64,000 nucleotides of DNA from Phocaeicola oris (GTDB lineage: Bacteria > Bacteroidota > Bacteroidia > Bacteroidales > Bacteroidaceae): assembly GCF_021295095.1 (NCBI RefSeq), contig NZ_JAJLQX010000001.1, forward strand, positions 265,082-329,081, given 5' to 3'. This document shows positions 24,615-33,821 of the stretch, in pieces. Every line of letters starts with the position of its first letter. Positions within the stretch are counted from its first letter, which is position 1. Both the position numbers and the translations under genes were made by a program. Under the pieces are notes generated by a model. That model was not told the origin of the DNA and did no database searches. It saw nothing but the letters and a program-made list of their open reading frames with translations.

Positions 24615-26407
24615 AAGCAGCTGTCATATTGATTTCTGAAGCAGGTTATGAAACTGCTCAATCTATTCATAAGGAATATAAATTCCCTGTATACTCACTT
24701 CATAAGGAACAGAAAACGATTTATATAAATAATATAGATGAACTGTTAAAAGTAGAATTCCACCACTTTGAGGCATTCATCTTCATTGGAGCAATGGGTA
24801 TTTGTGTCCGTAGCATAGCTTCTTATATAGAAGATAAACATACCGATCCGGCTATACTCTGTATCGACTGTAATGGTCAGTCGGTTATCAGTGTTCTATC
24901 CGGTCACATAGGTGGAGCCAACGAGCTGGCCAAACAAGTTGCCGCAACTATTGGTGCTACTCCGGTCATTACAACCCAAAGCGATAAATTAGGATTATGG
25001 GCACTCGATACACTGGCTAAACGTTTCAACTGGTATGTGAATAAACAGCAAATGAATAAGGAGATATCCCTCTTTACTTCCGGAAAATCAACTGCTCTTC
25101 TATTATCCATCCGCGATAAAGGAACAGAATGGATGGAAGCTAATCATCCTGCAAACGTAAAGGTATTTTATCACTACGAAGACATTCAACAAAATGACTA
25201 TTCTCTGCTACTCATCGTCTCTCCTTTTACTCCGAGAAATATACATATTCCATACCTTATATATGCCCCTAAATGTTTGCATATTGGCATAGGATTAGCA
25301 CATCAGGCAGAACCAGTTGAAGAAATTTTAAAAGAGATGGAATCTACTTTGAATGAACATGGAATTTCGAAAGATACCATTCTTGATTTCTCCACAATTA
25401 ATGAGAAAAAAGATGAACCGGCAGTAAAGAGATTACAGCAAACTTATCCAATTCTTTTCTACGCTGCGAAAGAACTGAAAGAAGTGAATGTTCCTAACCC
25501 GAGTTCCACCGTAAAAAAGTATATGAATACTTATAGTGTAAGTGAAGCATCTGCTATTTTATCTGCTGACAATAAAAAACTTATTATAAATAAAACTAAA
25601 GGGAAGAAATGGACTTTAGCTGCCTCTATTGATTACAAATTCCTTCGTCAAGGACATATTGAAATAATAGGTGCAGGACCGGGAGATCCTGATCTTATCT
25701 CTGTTCGTGGAAGAAAAATGCTGGAGAAAGCTGATCTTATCCTCTATGCTGGCAGTTTGGTTCCACGTGAGTTAACAGAGTGTGCCAAATTAGGAGCAAC
25801 CGTTAAAAGCTCCGCTTCACTTGACTTAGAGGAGCAAATTGATTTAATGAAAAAATTTTATGATAAAGGTAAACTTGTAGTTCGTCTGCATACCGGAGAT
25901 CCCTGTCTCTACGGAGCCATTCAGGAACAAATGAATTTCTTCGACAAGTATCACATGAATTATCATATCACTCCCGGAATATCTGCCTTTCAAGCTGCTG
26001 CTGCAGAACTGCGTTCACAGTTCACCATTCCTCGCAAGGTACAAACCATCATCCTCACCCGTGGAGAAGGACGTACTCTAATGCCTGAGAAAGAAAAACT
26101 ACATCTATTGGCTCGTTCACAAAGTACCATGTGCATTTATCTGAGTGCTGATATTGTAGAAAAAGTACAAGCAGAATTACTTCAAGAATATCCTGAGACT
26201 ACTCCTGTAGCTGCCTGCTATCGACTAACTTGGAAAGAACAACGTATCTATAGAGGTCAATTAAAAGATCTGAATCATCTATTGAGAGACAACAATCTTA
26301 CACTTGATACATTAATCGTGGTGGGTGATGCTATAGACAATCGTCAAGGCTTGTCGGAACTATACTCATCCCACTTCACTCATTTATTCAGAAAGGCAAA
26401 AGAATGA
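24611..26407 (+). CDS. Fused cobalt-precorrin-5A hydrolase (CbiG) and precorrin-4 C11-methyltransferase (CbiF/CobM)
   Basis: A 598-residue bifunctional enzyme. The first part (about residues 1-340) is CbiG: FIGAMGICVRSIA, then VISVLSGHIGGANELAK and the GIGLAHQA region of its C-terminal domain. The second part (about 348-590) is CbiF/CobM: IEIIGAGPGDPDLISVRGRKML, LHTGDPCLYGAIQEQM and YHITPGISAFQAAAAEL. CbiG opens the delta-lactone after ring contraction, a step found only in the anaerobic pathway. It overlaps both neighbours by 4 bases, which suggests translational coupling. Confidence 0.94.
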   Translation: MKAAVILISEAGYETAQSIHKEYKFPVYSLHKEQKTIYINNIDELLKVEFHHFEAFIFIGAMGICVRSIASYIEDKHTDPAILCIDCNGQSVISVLSGHIGGANELAKQVAATIGATPVITTQSDKLGLWALDTLAKRFNWYVNKQQMNKEISLFTSGKSTALLLSIRDKGTEWMEANHPANVKVFYHYEDIQQNDYSLLLIVSPFTPRNIHIPYLIYAPKCLHIGIGLAHQAEPVEEILKEMESTLNEHGISKDTILDFSTINEKKDEPAVKRLQQTYPILFYAAKELKEVNVPNPSSTVKKYMNTYSVSEASAILSADNKKLIINKTKGKKWTLAASIDYKFLRQGHIEIIGAGPGDPDLISVRGRKMLEKADLILYAGSLVPRELTECAKLGATVKSSASLDLEEQIDLMKKFYDKGKLVVRLHTGDPCLYGAIQEQMNFFDKYHMNYHITPGISAFQAAAAELRSQFTIPRKVQTIILTRGEGRTLMPEKEKLHLLARSQSTMCIYLSADIVEKVQAELLQEYPETTPVAACYRLTWKEQRIYRGQLKDLNHLLRDNNLTLDTLIVVGDAIDNRQGLSELYSSHFTHLFRKAKE

Positions 26408-28233
26408 TTCTGGTATTCGGAGGAACTACAGAGGGACGCAAGGCCGTTAAAGAGCTGGAAGAAAGTGGAAAACCATTCTATTATTCCACCAAAGGTAATG
26501 AGCAGGAAATTACCTTAAAAAATGGAATTCGTCTTGAAGGAGCTCTTCTGAAAGAAGATATGCTGAACTTTTGTAAAAAGAAAAACATTCGACTGCTTAT
26601 TGATGCAGCTCATCCGTTTGCTACACATCTTCACCAAACAGTAGCCGAAGTAGCGGAAATTCTTCATCTGCCGGCTATTCGCTTTGAGCGAATATTTCCT
26701 TCACAGCATACAAATCACATAACTTGGTGTGCTGATTATGCCGATGCCATCAACAAGATTAATGTACCGGTACTGCTTGCTACTACGGGAGTACAGAGTA
26801 TTAGCCAACTAAAGCCTCTGGAAGAGAAAGGTGTAAAAATATACTACCGCATTCTGGAACGGGATAGTTCTATTAAATTAGCCCGTCAGCAAGGAGTCAA
26901 AGAATCTATGCTTTGCTATTATCATCAAGGAGAGAACGAACTAAATATTTTTCGTCAAATTCATCCTGACGCTATTCTACTGAAAGATAGCGGAGAAACG
27001 GGAGGCTTCAATGAAAAGATTCGTGCAGCCGAGGAATTGAATCTTCAAATCTTTGCTATCTCCCGACCAACTACACCTAAAATTTTCACCCGTGTCAACG
27101 GAGAACACGGACTCCGACGAATGGTAGAGAAACTCCTACCGGACTTCTACACTTTACATAGCGGGCTCACTACCGGAAGTTATGCTACAGCTGCTGCAGT
27201 AGCAGCAACCCAACAATTGTTACAACGCAAAGGAAATGGTTATATTCTATCGGACACTATCCCTGAGAATACCGTCCCAATTATATTACCCAATGGGGAA
27301 ACAATCTATGTTCCTGTAACTTATGGTAAAAACAATAAAGCAACCGTGATTAAAGATAGTGGAGATGATCCCGATGTTACCAATGGGGTGGAAATCATTG
27401 CAGAGGTTTCTTATCTGACAGACAATCAACCTAACGAACTTATTCGTATTAAAGGTGGTGAAGGCATCGGGCACATCACACTTCCCGGATTTGACTATCC
27501 TGTTGGTGAGGCTGCAATAAACAAAGTGCCACGGCAAATGATACAGAAGAATATTATAAGTCAGTTATATCCCGAAAAACCTCTTTTAGTCACCATCTCC
27601 ATCCCTAAAGGTAAAGAATTAGCAAAACGAACCTTTAATCCTCGTTTAGGCATCACCGACGGTATATCTGTCGTAGGCGTATCGGGTATTATCAAACCAT
27701 TCTCCAAAGAAGGATTTCTGAATTCTATACGCAAATGCATGGATGTAGCGAAAGCTACAGGATGCGACCGCATCGTCATCAACTCAGGTGCCAAAAGTGA
27801 AGGATTTGTTAAAGCCTACTATCCCGAACTACCAGCTCAAGTATTCGTGGAATATGGCAACTTTATTGGTGAAACTATTAAGTTAGCTCAAGAGATGCAT
27901 ATCCCGAATGTTACACTGGGTATCATGATGGGGAAAGCTGTTAAATTAGCAGAAGGAAATCTTGATACACATAGTAAGAAAGTGACGATGAACAAGGAAT
28001 TCATCAAACAAATGGCGCGTGAAGCCGGTTGTGATGAATCTATCATCAATGAAATAGACACTATTAACTTGGCCCGCGAGCTTTGGGAAAAGATTCCTGC
28101 CAATAAGATAGAAGATTTTTGCGAAACCATCATCCATCACTGCCATAACTGTTGTGATCCGCTTCTTCCGGACGGAAAACTCTCCATTTTGATTATTGGC
28201 GAAAAGGGTGATATACATGCCACCGTTAGCTGA
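26404..28233 (+). CDS. Fused precorrin-6A reductase (CbiJ/CobK) and cobalt-precorrin-5B C1-methyltransferase (CbiD)
   Basis: A 609-residue bifunctional enzyme. Residues about 1-245 are the NAD(P)H-dependent CbiJ/CobK reductase (MILVFGGTTEGRKAVKELE, IDAAHPFATHLHQ, ILLKDSGETGGFNEKI). Residues about 253-605 are CbiD (LHSGLTTGSYATAAAVAATQ, IRIKGGEGIGHITLPG, GISVVGVSGIIKPFS, NVTLGIMMGKAVKLAEG). CbiD is diagnostic for the early-cobalt, anaerobic route. It is the last gene of the operon; the convergent btuD stop is the very next base. Confidence 0.94.
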   Translation: MILVFGGTTEGRKAVKELEESGKPFYYSTKGNEQEITLKNGIRLEGALLKEDMLNFCKKKNIRLLIDAAHPFATHLHQTVAEVAEILHLPAIRFERIFPSQHTNHITWCADYADAINKINVPVLLATTGVQSISQLKPLEEKGVKIYYRILERDSSIKLARQQGVKESMLCYYHQGENELNIFRQIHPDAILLKDSGETGGFNEKIRAAEELNLQIFAISRPTTPKIFTRVNGEHGLRRMVEKLLPDFYTLHSGLTTGSYATAAAVAATQQLLQRKGNGYILSDTIPENTVPIILPNGETIYVPVTYGKNNKATVIKDSGDDPDVTNGVEIIAEVSYLTDNQPNELIRIKGGEGIGHITLPGFDYPVGEAAINKVPRQMIQKNIISQLYPEKPLLVTISIPKGKELAKRTFNPRLGITDGISVVGVSGIIKPFSKEGFLNSIRKCMDVAKATGCDRIVINSGAKSEGFVKAYYPELPAQVFVEYGNFIGETIKLAQEMHIPNVTLGIMMGKAVKLAEGNLDTHSKKVTMNKEFIKQMAREAGCDESIINEIDTINLARELWEKIPANKIEDFCETIIHHCHNCCDPLLPDGKLSILIIGEKGDIHATVS

Positions 28234-29028
28234 CTATACTTCTTTCAGGATATGAATGGAAAGATCTTCTTTATTGAACACGATGCCATTCTTTTCAATA
28301 TAATGACTCAACACTCCATTCTGAGCCAAATCCCGAGGAGTACCGGTACTTAATCCGTTATACTTATCCATCATCCATACTTTATCAGCTATCTGTAAAG
28401 CAAGCTCCAAATCATGAGTAGAGAAAAAAATGGTCTTATCCATCTCTCTACTCAACCGTTGCATCAGTTGCATCATCTCCACCTTACTGGGAAAATCCAG
28501 AAAAGCAGTCGGTTCATCTAAGAATATCACAGGAGTCTGTTGTGCCAAAGCTTTAGCTATCATCACCTTCTGACGTTCTCCATCGCTTAGTGTCTGAATC
28601 ATTCGATGCGTTAAATGCAGAATGCCCACCATCGCCATCGATTCATCTACAATGGTATAATCCTCCTTTGTAAGATTTCCCCAAAAACCGGTATATGGGC
28701 TACGTCCCAAACCTATTAACTCACGAACAGACATATTCTGGATATGAACCCTGCCAGTCAATACTACACCTATCAACTTTGACAATTGTTTGTCCGAGTA
28801 AGTCATTATCTCTTTATCATTGAGGAATATCTTCCCACCCAACTTAGGTTGAAAGACCGAAAGCGTACGCAGTAAAGTGGATTTACCTACTCCATTCGCG
28901 CCAAGCAAACAAGTAAGCTCTCCGCTTCGAATCGAAGCATTGATATGTGAGGCAACTACTTTTACATCAGCTTTCTTTCCTATATATCCTATGCTCAAAT
29001 TCTGCAGACGGATGGTTTCTTTACTCAT
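28234..29028 (-). CDS. btuD: ABC transporter ATPase for cobalamin or metal chelate (BtuD/FecE-type)
   Basis: A 264-residue ATPase with Walker A GANGVGKST, signature LSDGERQKVMIAKAL, Walker B VIFLDEPTAFLD and the switch His in FFSTHDLEL. An AGGAGG at 29035-29040 touches the ATG at 29034 but stands 6 bases from the ATG at 29028, so the latter is chosen. The FepC/BtuD type couples ATP hydrolysis to substrate-binding-protein-dependent uptake. It overlaps the permease gene and follows btuF and btuC in one riboswitch-headed transcript. Confidence 0.9.
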   Translation of the reverse strand: MSKETIRLQNLSIGYIGKKADVKVVASHINASIRSGELTCLLGANGVGKSTLLRTLSVFQPKLGGKIFLNDKEIMTYSDKQLSKLIGVVLTGRVHIQNMSVRELIGLGRSPYTGFWGNLTKEDYTIVDESMAMVGILHLTHRMIQTLSDGERQKVMIAKALAQQTPVIFLDEPTAFLDFPSKVEMMQLMQRLSREMDKTIFFSTHDLELALQIADKVWMMDKYNGLSTGTPRDLAQNGVLSHYIEKNGIVFNKEDLSIHILKEV

Positions 29029-30058
29029 GGACATCCTCCTTCCTTCTTCTGAACAATACAGACGCGATGATTGGCGCGCCTACCAGTGCCGTTACCGAAT
29101 TTACCGGAAGTGCTCCCTCAAATCCGGGCATACGGGCTATTAAATTACATATAAGTGCTAAAGCCGAACCTGTGAGCATTGTGCCGGGCATTAGAATACG
29201 ATGATCGGAAGTATGGAAAATAGCTCTACATAGATGAGAAACTGCCAGGCCTATAAACATAATAGGACCACAATAGGCGGTAACAATAGCCACCAGTATA
29301 CCCGAACAGGTAATGACCTGCATTCGCGCCTTTTTGATATTCAATCCCAGATTACGGGCATAACCATCACCTAAAAGCAACAAATTCATGGTTTTTACTA
29401 AAAGCATGGACAACGGTAGAAGAATACACATCAATGCTACAAACAGAAACATCTGATCGCCTGATACCCGTGCGAAACTACCTAAGCCCCAAACTACATA
29501 AGCTTTCACATCTTCCTCGGGACTAAAGAATTTCAATACACCGATAATAGCGGAAGCCAAGTATCCTATCATAACGCCTATAATAAGCAAAGTGACATTC
29601 CCTTTTACTTTTTGTGAAACATAAACAATAAGCACCATCACGGCCAATGCCCCAATAATAGCAGCTACAGACATAGCTGCGTCACCAAAATAACCCAGAC
29701 GGCTCAGAGCTACCTTACCAATAGCTCCTGACATAAGCACCACGAAAGCAACACCTAAACTGGCTCCGCTACTGATTCCCAACACCGACGGACCGGCCAA
29801 CGGATTACGAAATACCGTTTGCATCTGAAGTCCACTCACTGCTAATCCCGCTCCTGCTACCATTGCAGTCAACGCTTGTGGAAGACGCGATTTCCATATA
29901 ATATTCTGCCATATCTCAGACTCATTTCCTTCATTAAAAAGAATCTTCACAATATCTTTCACAGGAATATGTACCGAACCTATGAACAGGTTAATCATAA
30001 AGAATAACAGGATCAGTACCAACAACAGCAATATCATGGGAATCGACTTACGTATCAT
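29021..30058 (-). CDS. btuC: FecCD/BtuC-type ABC permease
   Basis: A 345-residue permease with about ten membrane helices. It has the family landmarks RLPQALTAMVAGAGLAVSGLQMQTVFRNPLAGPSVLGISSGAS near the start and VAYCGPIMFIGLAVSHLCR-like and GALPVNSVTALVGAPI segments near the end. It forms the channel for a vitamin B12 or siderophore importer. It overlaps btuF by 4 bases (ATGA) and btuD by 8. The riboswitch upstream of btuF argues for corrinoid uptake. Confidence 0.92.
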   Translation of the reverse strand: MIRKSIPMILLLLVLILLFFMINLFIGSVHIPVKDIVKILFNEGNESEIWQNIIWKSRLPQALTAMVAGAGLAVSGLQMQTVFRNPLAGPSVLGISSGASLGVAFVVLMSGAIGKVALSRLGYFGDAAMSVAAIIGALAVMVLIVYVSQKVKGNVTLLIIGVMIGYLASAIIGVLKFFSPEEDVKAYVVWGLGSFARVSGDQMFLFVALMCILLPLSMLLVKTMNLLLLGDGYARNLGLNIKKARMQVITCSGILVAIVTAYCGPIMFIGLAVSHLCRAIFHTSDHRILMPGTMLTGSALALICNLIARMPGFEGALPVNSVTALVGAPIIASVLFRRRKEDVHE

Positions 30059-31215
30059 TTCAGTAAAGTATAGAACGTAGGTTTATAATTCTCAGGCATC
30101 AATTCGGAATGAAATATATAAGTTAAATCTGCAAGCAGTACATCCGGTTCCACAGGAGTAATCTCGTAATATGGAGTTTGCTGCATGTTACAATAAATCA
30201 CTTGTTTCTCCTTGAATGCCTTGAAATCGGCATTCCGCTCATTGCTCTTTTTCAGAATCTCATAACTAAAATCACCTTTAAAGCTGTTTAAAATACGCCA
30301 ATAATCGGCATTTGCAGCCATACTGTACATCTTCTCAAAATCTATATTCACGCCCCCGCTACTGGGATTATCTTTCATCACATAATCAGCCCCGGCATCT
30401 TCGAACATTCGTGCCAAATAACTCTTTCCTCCCACTGCATACCAATTACCTCCATGCATCTCTCCGCTGAACACCAACGGACGATGTTTCACTTTCGCCA
30501 CTTTCTCTTTCAGGTCATTATAACGTTGTGCTATCCCGTTAAACACACTATTTGCTTCTGTCTCCTTACCTATAAACATACCTATGAACTTTATCCATTC
30601 GGCTTGTCCAAGTGGATCCAGTTCCTTATATCCTAAATGCGGAATCATTGTAATACCCGTCTCTTTAATAACTTCGTAGCCCCCTCGCTTAAACGGTGAG
30701 ATAAAAATAACATCAGGATTGGCTGCCATAATTACCTCAGAATCAAAATTACCTTCCATTCCTATTTTTACTATCTTTCCTTCTTTCACACGGGACAAGA
30801 TATCTTTATTATAGAGATTCTTCGTTCCTGTGATACCTGTCACAAAATCGTGTGCATTCAGTGCTGTAAAGTTCGACAACTGCAAAGCTGTCATGCATAT
30901 ACATTGCTTGATGGGTACATTCACCCGTATGTATTGATCTGGAATATCTGTTTCTTTCGCTTTCTGTGGAACTAAAGCGAAATGGTAATCAAGACTCTCT
31001 TCATCTTGAGGATCGTGTATATCCACCAGTCGCACGCCATTCTCTATGTACTTCACTTTAAAACCTTTAGCGTAATAGGGATGAATATGCAACGAATCTT
31101 TCATAATGCCGGGCGTTACCGACTCCGTAGTTTTTTGTTCTTTCTGCTTTGAGCTGCATGCGCCCATTATGACGGCAAGTATCAAGACCGTTCCAAAAAA
31201 TAATGCTTTTTTCAT
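30055..31215 (-). CDS. btuF: Substrate-binding lipoprotein of the cobalamin ABC importer (BtuF-like)
   Basis: A 386-residue protein; the ATG at 31213-31215 gives an SPII signal (ALFFGTVLILAVIMGAC), while the longer ORF start would place the leader inside the protein. The two-lobed class III binding fold shows IVKIGMEGNFDSEVIMAANPDVIFIS, VIKETGITMIPHLGYKELDPLGQAEWIKFIG and the second-lobe PLVFSGEMHGGNWYAVGGKSYLARMFEDAGADYV. It binds a corrinoid or metal chelate in the periplasm and hands it to BtuCD. It is the first gene of the operon behind the second B12 riboswitch. Confidence 0.9.
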   Translation of the reverse strand: MKKALFFGTVLILAVIMGACSSKQKEQKTTESVTPGIMKDSLHIHPYYAKGFKVKYIENGVRLVDIHDPQDEESLDYHFALVPQKAKETDIPDQYIRVNVPIKQCICMTALQLSNFTALNAHDFVTGITGTKNLYNKDILSRVKEGKIVKIGMEGNFDSEVIMAANPDVIFISPFKRGGYEVIKETGITMIPHLGYKELDPLGQAEWIKFIGMFIGKETEANSVFNGIAQRYNDLKEKVAKVKHRPLVFSGEMHGGNWYAVGGKSYLARMFEDAGADYVMKDNPSSGGVNIDFEKMYSMAANADYWRILNSFKGDFSYEILKKSNERNADFKAFKEKQVIYCNMQQTPYYEITPVEPDVLLADLTYIFHSELMPENYKPTFYTLLK

Positions 31216-31260
31216 TGAATATAAATTTATTCTCCACACCCGGAAGTTTGATTCCATTAC

Positions 31261-31410
31261 GATTCGGCAGGTCTTCTGACTCACTCCTTAACCCAACGCC
31301 TTCCCGTCTGAACTAACAGTGGCTGTAGTATGGATCTTTTCAGAGCTTACAGCAGCGGGTACTGCTCAGGATTCTCACCTGATTCCCTTTTAATTAGTTT
31401 TAAACCAAAT
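31261..31410 (-). promoter_or_regulatory. Cobalamin riboswitch upstream of btuFCD
   Basis: On the minus strand: AAAAGGGAATCAGGTGAGAA, the conserved GCAGTACCCGCTGCTGTAAG, a CCACTG element, GACGGGAAGG, and the B12 box GAGTCAGAAGACCTGCC. The aptamer ends about 45 bases before the btuF ATG, and no terminator hairpin is seen, so it may act on translation. Confidence 0.96.
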
Positions 31411-31417
31411 CAAGGTA

Positions 31418-31425
31418 CAAAAATA
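31418..31425 (-). promoter_or_regulatory. Promoter -7 box of the btuF riboswitch transcript
   Basis: CAAAAATA on the plus strand reads TATTTTTG on the minus strand. It is placed like the box in front of the first riboswitch. Confidence 0.7.
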
Positions 31426-31565
31426 CACACTTCTTATAGCAAAACAAAATTCTCACTACAAATTCTAAATAAAGAAACGGAACTTTTTGATGGAAGATAG
31501 GCTATTTATTGCGCATTTTCATGGTTCAGACTATCATGGCTCCTGCTATTACAGAGATCCGAGAA

Positions 31566-31713
31566 AAGTAATACGTATGAGTTTTCAAAATCATCAGAAG
31601 TTTTGAGCAACTCATACGTATCAATCAAACGATTCATGCGCATCACTTTGTCAATTCATGCGCATCACTTTATCGGTTTATGCGTATCACTTTGTCGGTT
31701 TATGCGTATCACT
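31566..31713. repeat. 22-bp array R4
   Basis: It opens with an inverted-type unit AAGTAATACGTATGAG (about 31566-31581). After a decayed stretch, five exact-length units follow at 31604, 31626, 31648, 31670 and 31692, most ending in GCATCACT or GTATCACT. It lies downstream of the minus-strand cupin gene, yet the units keep the same orientation as in the other arrays. The remaining bases between the riboswitch promoter and the array show nothing coding. Confidence 0.92.
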
Positions 31714-31753
31714 TTTATCATTCTTCAAAACGACTTTTTAAAGTAACACTTAT

Positions 31754-32092
31754 CTATTTAATTGATGTCGTCCGACTAATCATGGTGATAAGCATTTTAA
31801 AATTCATATCGGCACGGACACTGTGAATGCGTCCTGAAGGAATCATGAACAACTCTCCGGCCTTTACCACATGCTCTACATTATCGAGCGTCATAACCAT
31901 TTCACCATCGGTAACTTGAACGAGTGCGTCAAAAGGAGCCGAATGAGGACTCAACTGTTGACCTCTCGCAATAGCAAACAGGGTTATACTTCCACTTTCG
32001 TTGTGAAGAAGCTCCATACTTACAATGCCTCCATCCTGATACGCCACTACTTCATTAGGATTAATGGCCTTTCCCTTAACAAAATTTGTCAT
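31754..32092 (-). CDS. Small single-domain cupin
   Basis: A 112-residue cupin. The metal site appears as QQLSPHSAPFDALVQVTDGE (His and Glu-region of motif 1) and the second motif as VKAGELFMIPSGRIHSVRA. Proteins of this type bind a small molecule or metal; no substrate can be named. It has its own promoter box upstream and is followed by array R4. Confidence 0.85.
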   Translation of the reverse strand: MTNFVKGKAINPNEVVAYQDGGIVSMELLHNESGSITLFAIARGQQLSPHSAPFDALVQVTDGEMVMTLDNVEHVVKAGELFMIPSGRIHSVRADMNFKMLITMISRTTSIK

Positions 32093-32142
32093 AACAATAT
32101 TCCTTTATCAGTAAATTCTTTTAATTTTTAATTCAGCTACTG

Positions 32143-32150
32143 CAAAATTA
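32143..32150 (-). promoter_or_regulatory. Promoter -7 box of the small cupin gene
   Basis: CAAAATTA on the plus strand reads TAATTTTG on the minus strand, about 50 bases before the ATG. Confidence 0.5.
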
Positions 32151-32233
32151 AAGAAGCCACCAATTAAAAGATGGGCACAATTGTTACCGGTGAGATATAA
32201 AATTCTTTAAAAAGAAACTTTTCTGAACAAGTA

Positions 32234-33643
32234 TTACCATGTATAGTTTAATCCGAAGCTAAGGAGTTCGGTCAACTGAAAGTAACTATGATTCTTTGTC
32301 ACACCATCATCATATCTCGGATTAATAAATAGCTTGGTAGACAAATATTTATTTACCTTAAAGTCGAAAGTATTCTCCCAGTTGGCAATGATTTTCTTAT
32401 ATGTAGTAAAATATTCCAAAACGGAAGTCCAAGTAATATTCTTCGAGATATTCCATGTCAGATTACCTGTAATTTTAGAACCGAACATATGAGCAGTGAT
32501 ATGCCCCGTCTCCACATTAAACTTCGTCACGTCATTGATATGATCATTATTAATATATATAAAGGTATAAGCCAAAGGAGAAGTCAGGACAGACAACGTA
32601 TAATTCTTTTCCTGTCGCTTATAATCCATACCAAGAGTTATATCAAGTTCTAAAGGAGAAAGGAAATTAGAAATCATATTATCAGTATTCGTTGAGTAGC
32701 TGGCAAAGAACTGCGACTTCACTTCAGCAGCTAATGTATAATACCAGTGTTTCCATGCCTGAACACCAAGTTTACTTGTTATACGAAGCAAGTCTTGATT
32801 CGTCTTATAGCTATGCACCGTATCAGAAGGAGCTGTAATAAATCCGAGTTTAGCCTCGAACTTATTATCCCATTGCACTTTCTGCCTATCATTATAGTTC
32901 GCCTCCAAAACAATACCGGATAAGAGAGATACCGTACTCTCACCACCTTTATACCAGTTATCGGAAATATAATGTTGAGAGAGCTGCGTATATCCGTTTC
33001 CTTTCTTAGTCCAAAAGTTTGGACGAAGCACAACAAGCCCCTCATCCGAGGTCACATTGGTCACTTCCTTGGCAGGTTCCACATAATCAGTAACCGCTTC
33101 CTCACGAGGAGCAGTAACCACATGTGTTGCGCCCAACGGTTTGGCATCGGCCAGATAAGCCTCATTGCCGAGGACATTATTAGGCTGTTCCAAGTAGTAT
33201 GTAAGCAATATCTTATTCACCCACTTATCTACCGCCTTTTTCCTTTCCATATCAGGGAGCTGATAAAGTTCGGCCGATTTGTGAACACAACTATACAGAC
33301 TGTCGGCAGCTGTATTCTCAGGATAAATAGACTCCGGTTTCTTCCAATTGATAACATAGGCTTGTTCAGCTACACTATTATAATAAGTAGGCGGAACAAA
33401 AAGCTTGTAGAAATCAGGATCAGGCTTTAGCTTCGGCATCACCACCGTAGGATCTTCCCACAAACGTGCCCATGCACGATACGATGCAGCCAAATTATTT
33501 AATGAATCGGAAAAAGCCTTAGGTACATTAATAGTCTGAGTGACAGGAATAGCTTTTATATTAGAAGGAATAATTATGTCCTGAGCAGACAACGAAGAAC
33601 ATAATATTAAAAGAAATGCAAAGATAAATAAATGTTTCTTCAT
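32234..33643 (-). CDS. DUF3078 exported, probably beta-barrel, protein
   Basis: A 469-residue protein with a signal peptide ending SSLSAQ. The N-terminal half is helical with WARLWEDPTVV and YVINWKKPESIYP. From about residue 210 the sequence turns into beta strands starting with RPNFWTKKGNGYTQLSQHYISDNWYKGG, the hallmark of DUF3078, and ends in LLSFGLNYTW with an aromatic last residue. It is likely an outer-membrane protein of unknown role. It is divergent from pyrG with a promoter box at 33674-33681. Confidence 0.85.
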   Translation of the reverse strand: MKKHLFIFAFLLILCSSLSAQDIIIPSNIKAIPVTQTINVPKAFSDSLNNLAASYRAWARLWEDPTVVMPKLKPDPDFYKLFVPPTYYNSVAEQAYVINWKKPESIYPENTAADSLYSCVHKSAELYQLPDMERKKAVDKWVNKILLTYYLEQPNNVLGNEAYLADAKPLGATHVVTAPREEAVTDYVEPAKEVTNVTSDEGLVVLRPNFWTKKGNGYTQLSQHYISDNWYKGGESTVSLLSGIVLEANYNDRQKVQWDNKFEAKLGFITAPSDTVHSYKTNQDLLRITSKLGVQAWKHWYYTLAAEVKSQFFASYSTNTDNMISNFLSPLELDITLGMDYKRQEKNYTLSVLTSPLAYTFIYINNDHINDVTKFNVETGHITAHMFGSKITGNLTWNISKNITWTSVLEYFTTYKKIIANWENTFDFKVNKYLSTKLFINPRYDDGVTKNHSYFQLTELLSFGLNYTW

Positions 33644-33673
33644 AAAATCGTTTAGTCGTTAAATAATATTTCA

Positions 33674-33681
33674 CAAAAGTA
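33674..33681 (-). promoter_or_regulatory. Promoter -7 box of the DUF3078 gene
   Basis: CAAAAGTA on the plus strand reads TACTTTTG on the minus strand, 30 bases before the ATG. Confidence 0.6.
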
Positions 33682-33776
33682 TATCATTTTTTCTACAATT
33701 ACATTATTTACACGGAAAATTCTATTATCTGATTCAATTTTTAGTATTTATATCCCTTTAAACCAAAAAGATTTTA

Positions 33777-33784
33777 TAATTTTG
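33777..33784 (+). promoter_or_regulatory. Promoter -7 box of pyrG
   Basis: TAATTTTG lies 37 bases before the ATG at 33822. Confidence 0.65.
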
Positions 33785-33821
33785 TGACTTATAATAATTG
33801 ATAAAAAACAAAATAAATATC

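Noticed and set aside
31566-31713. Array R4 as part of the btuF riboswitch
   Set aside because: It lies upstream of the riboswitch promoter and would not be in that transcript.
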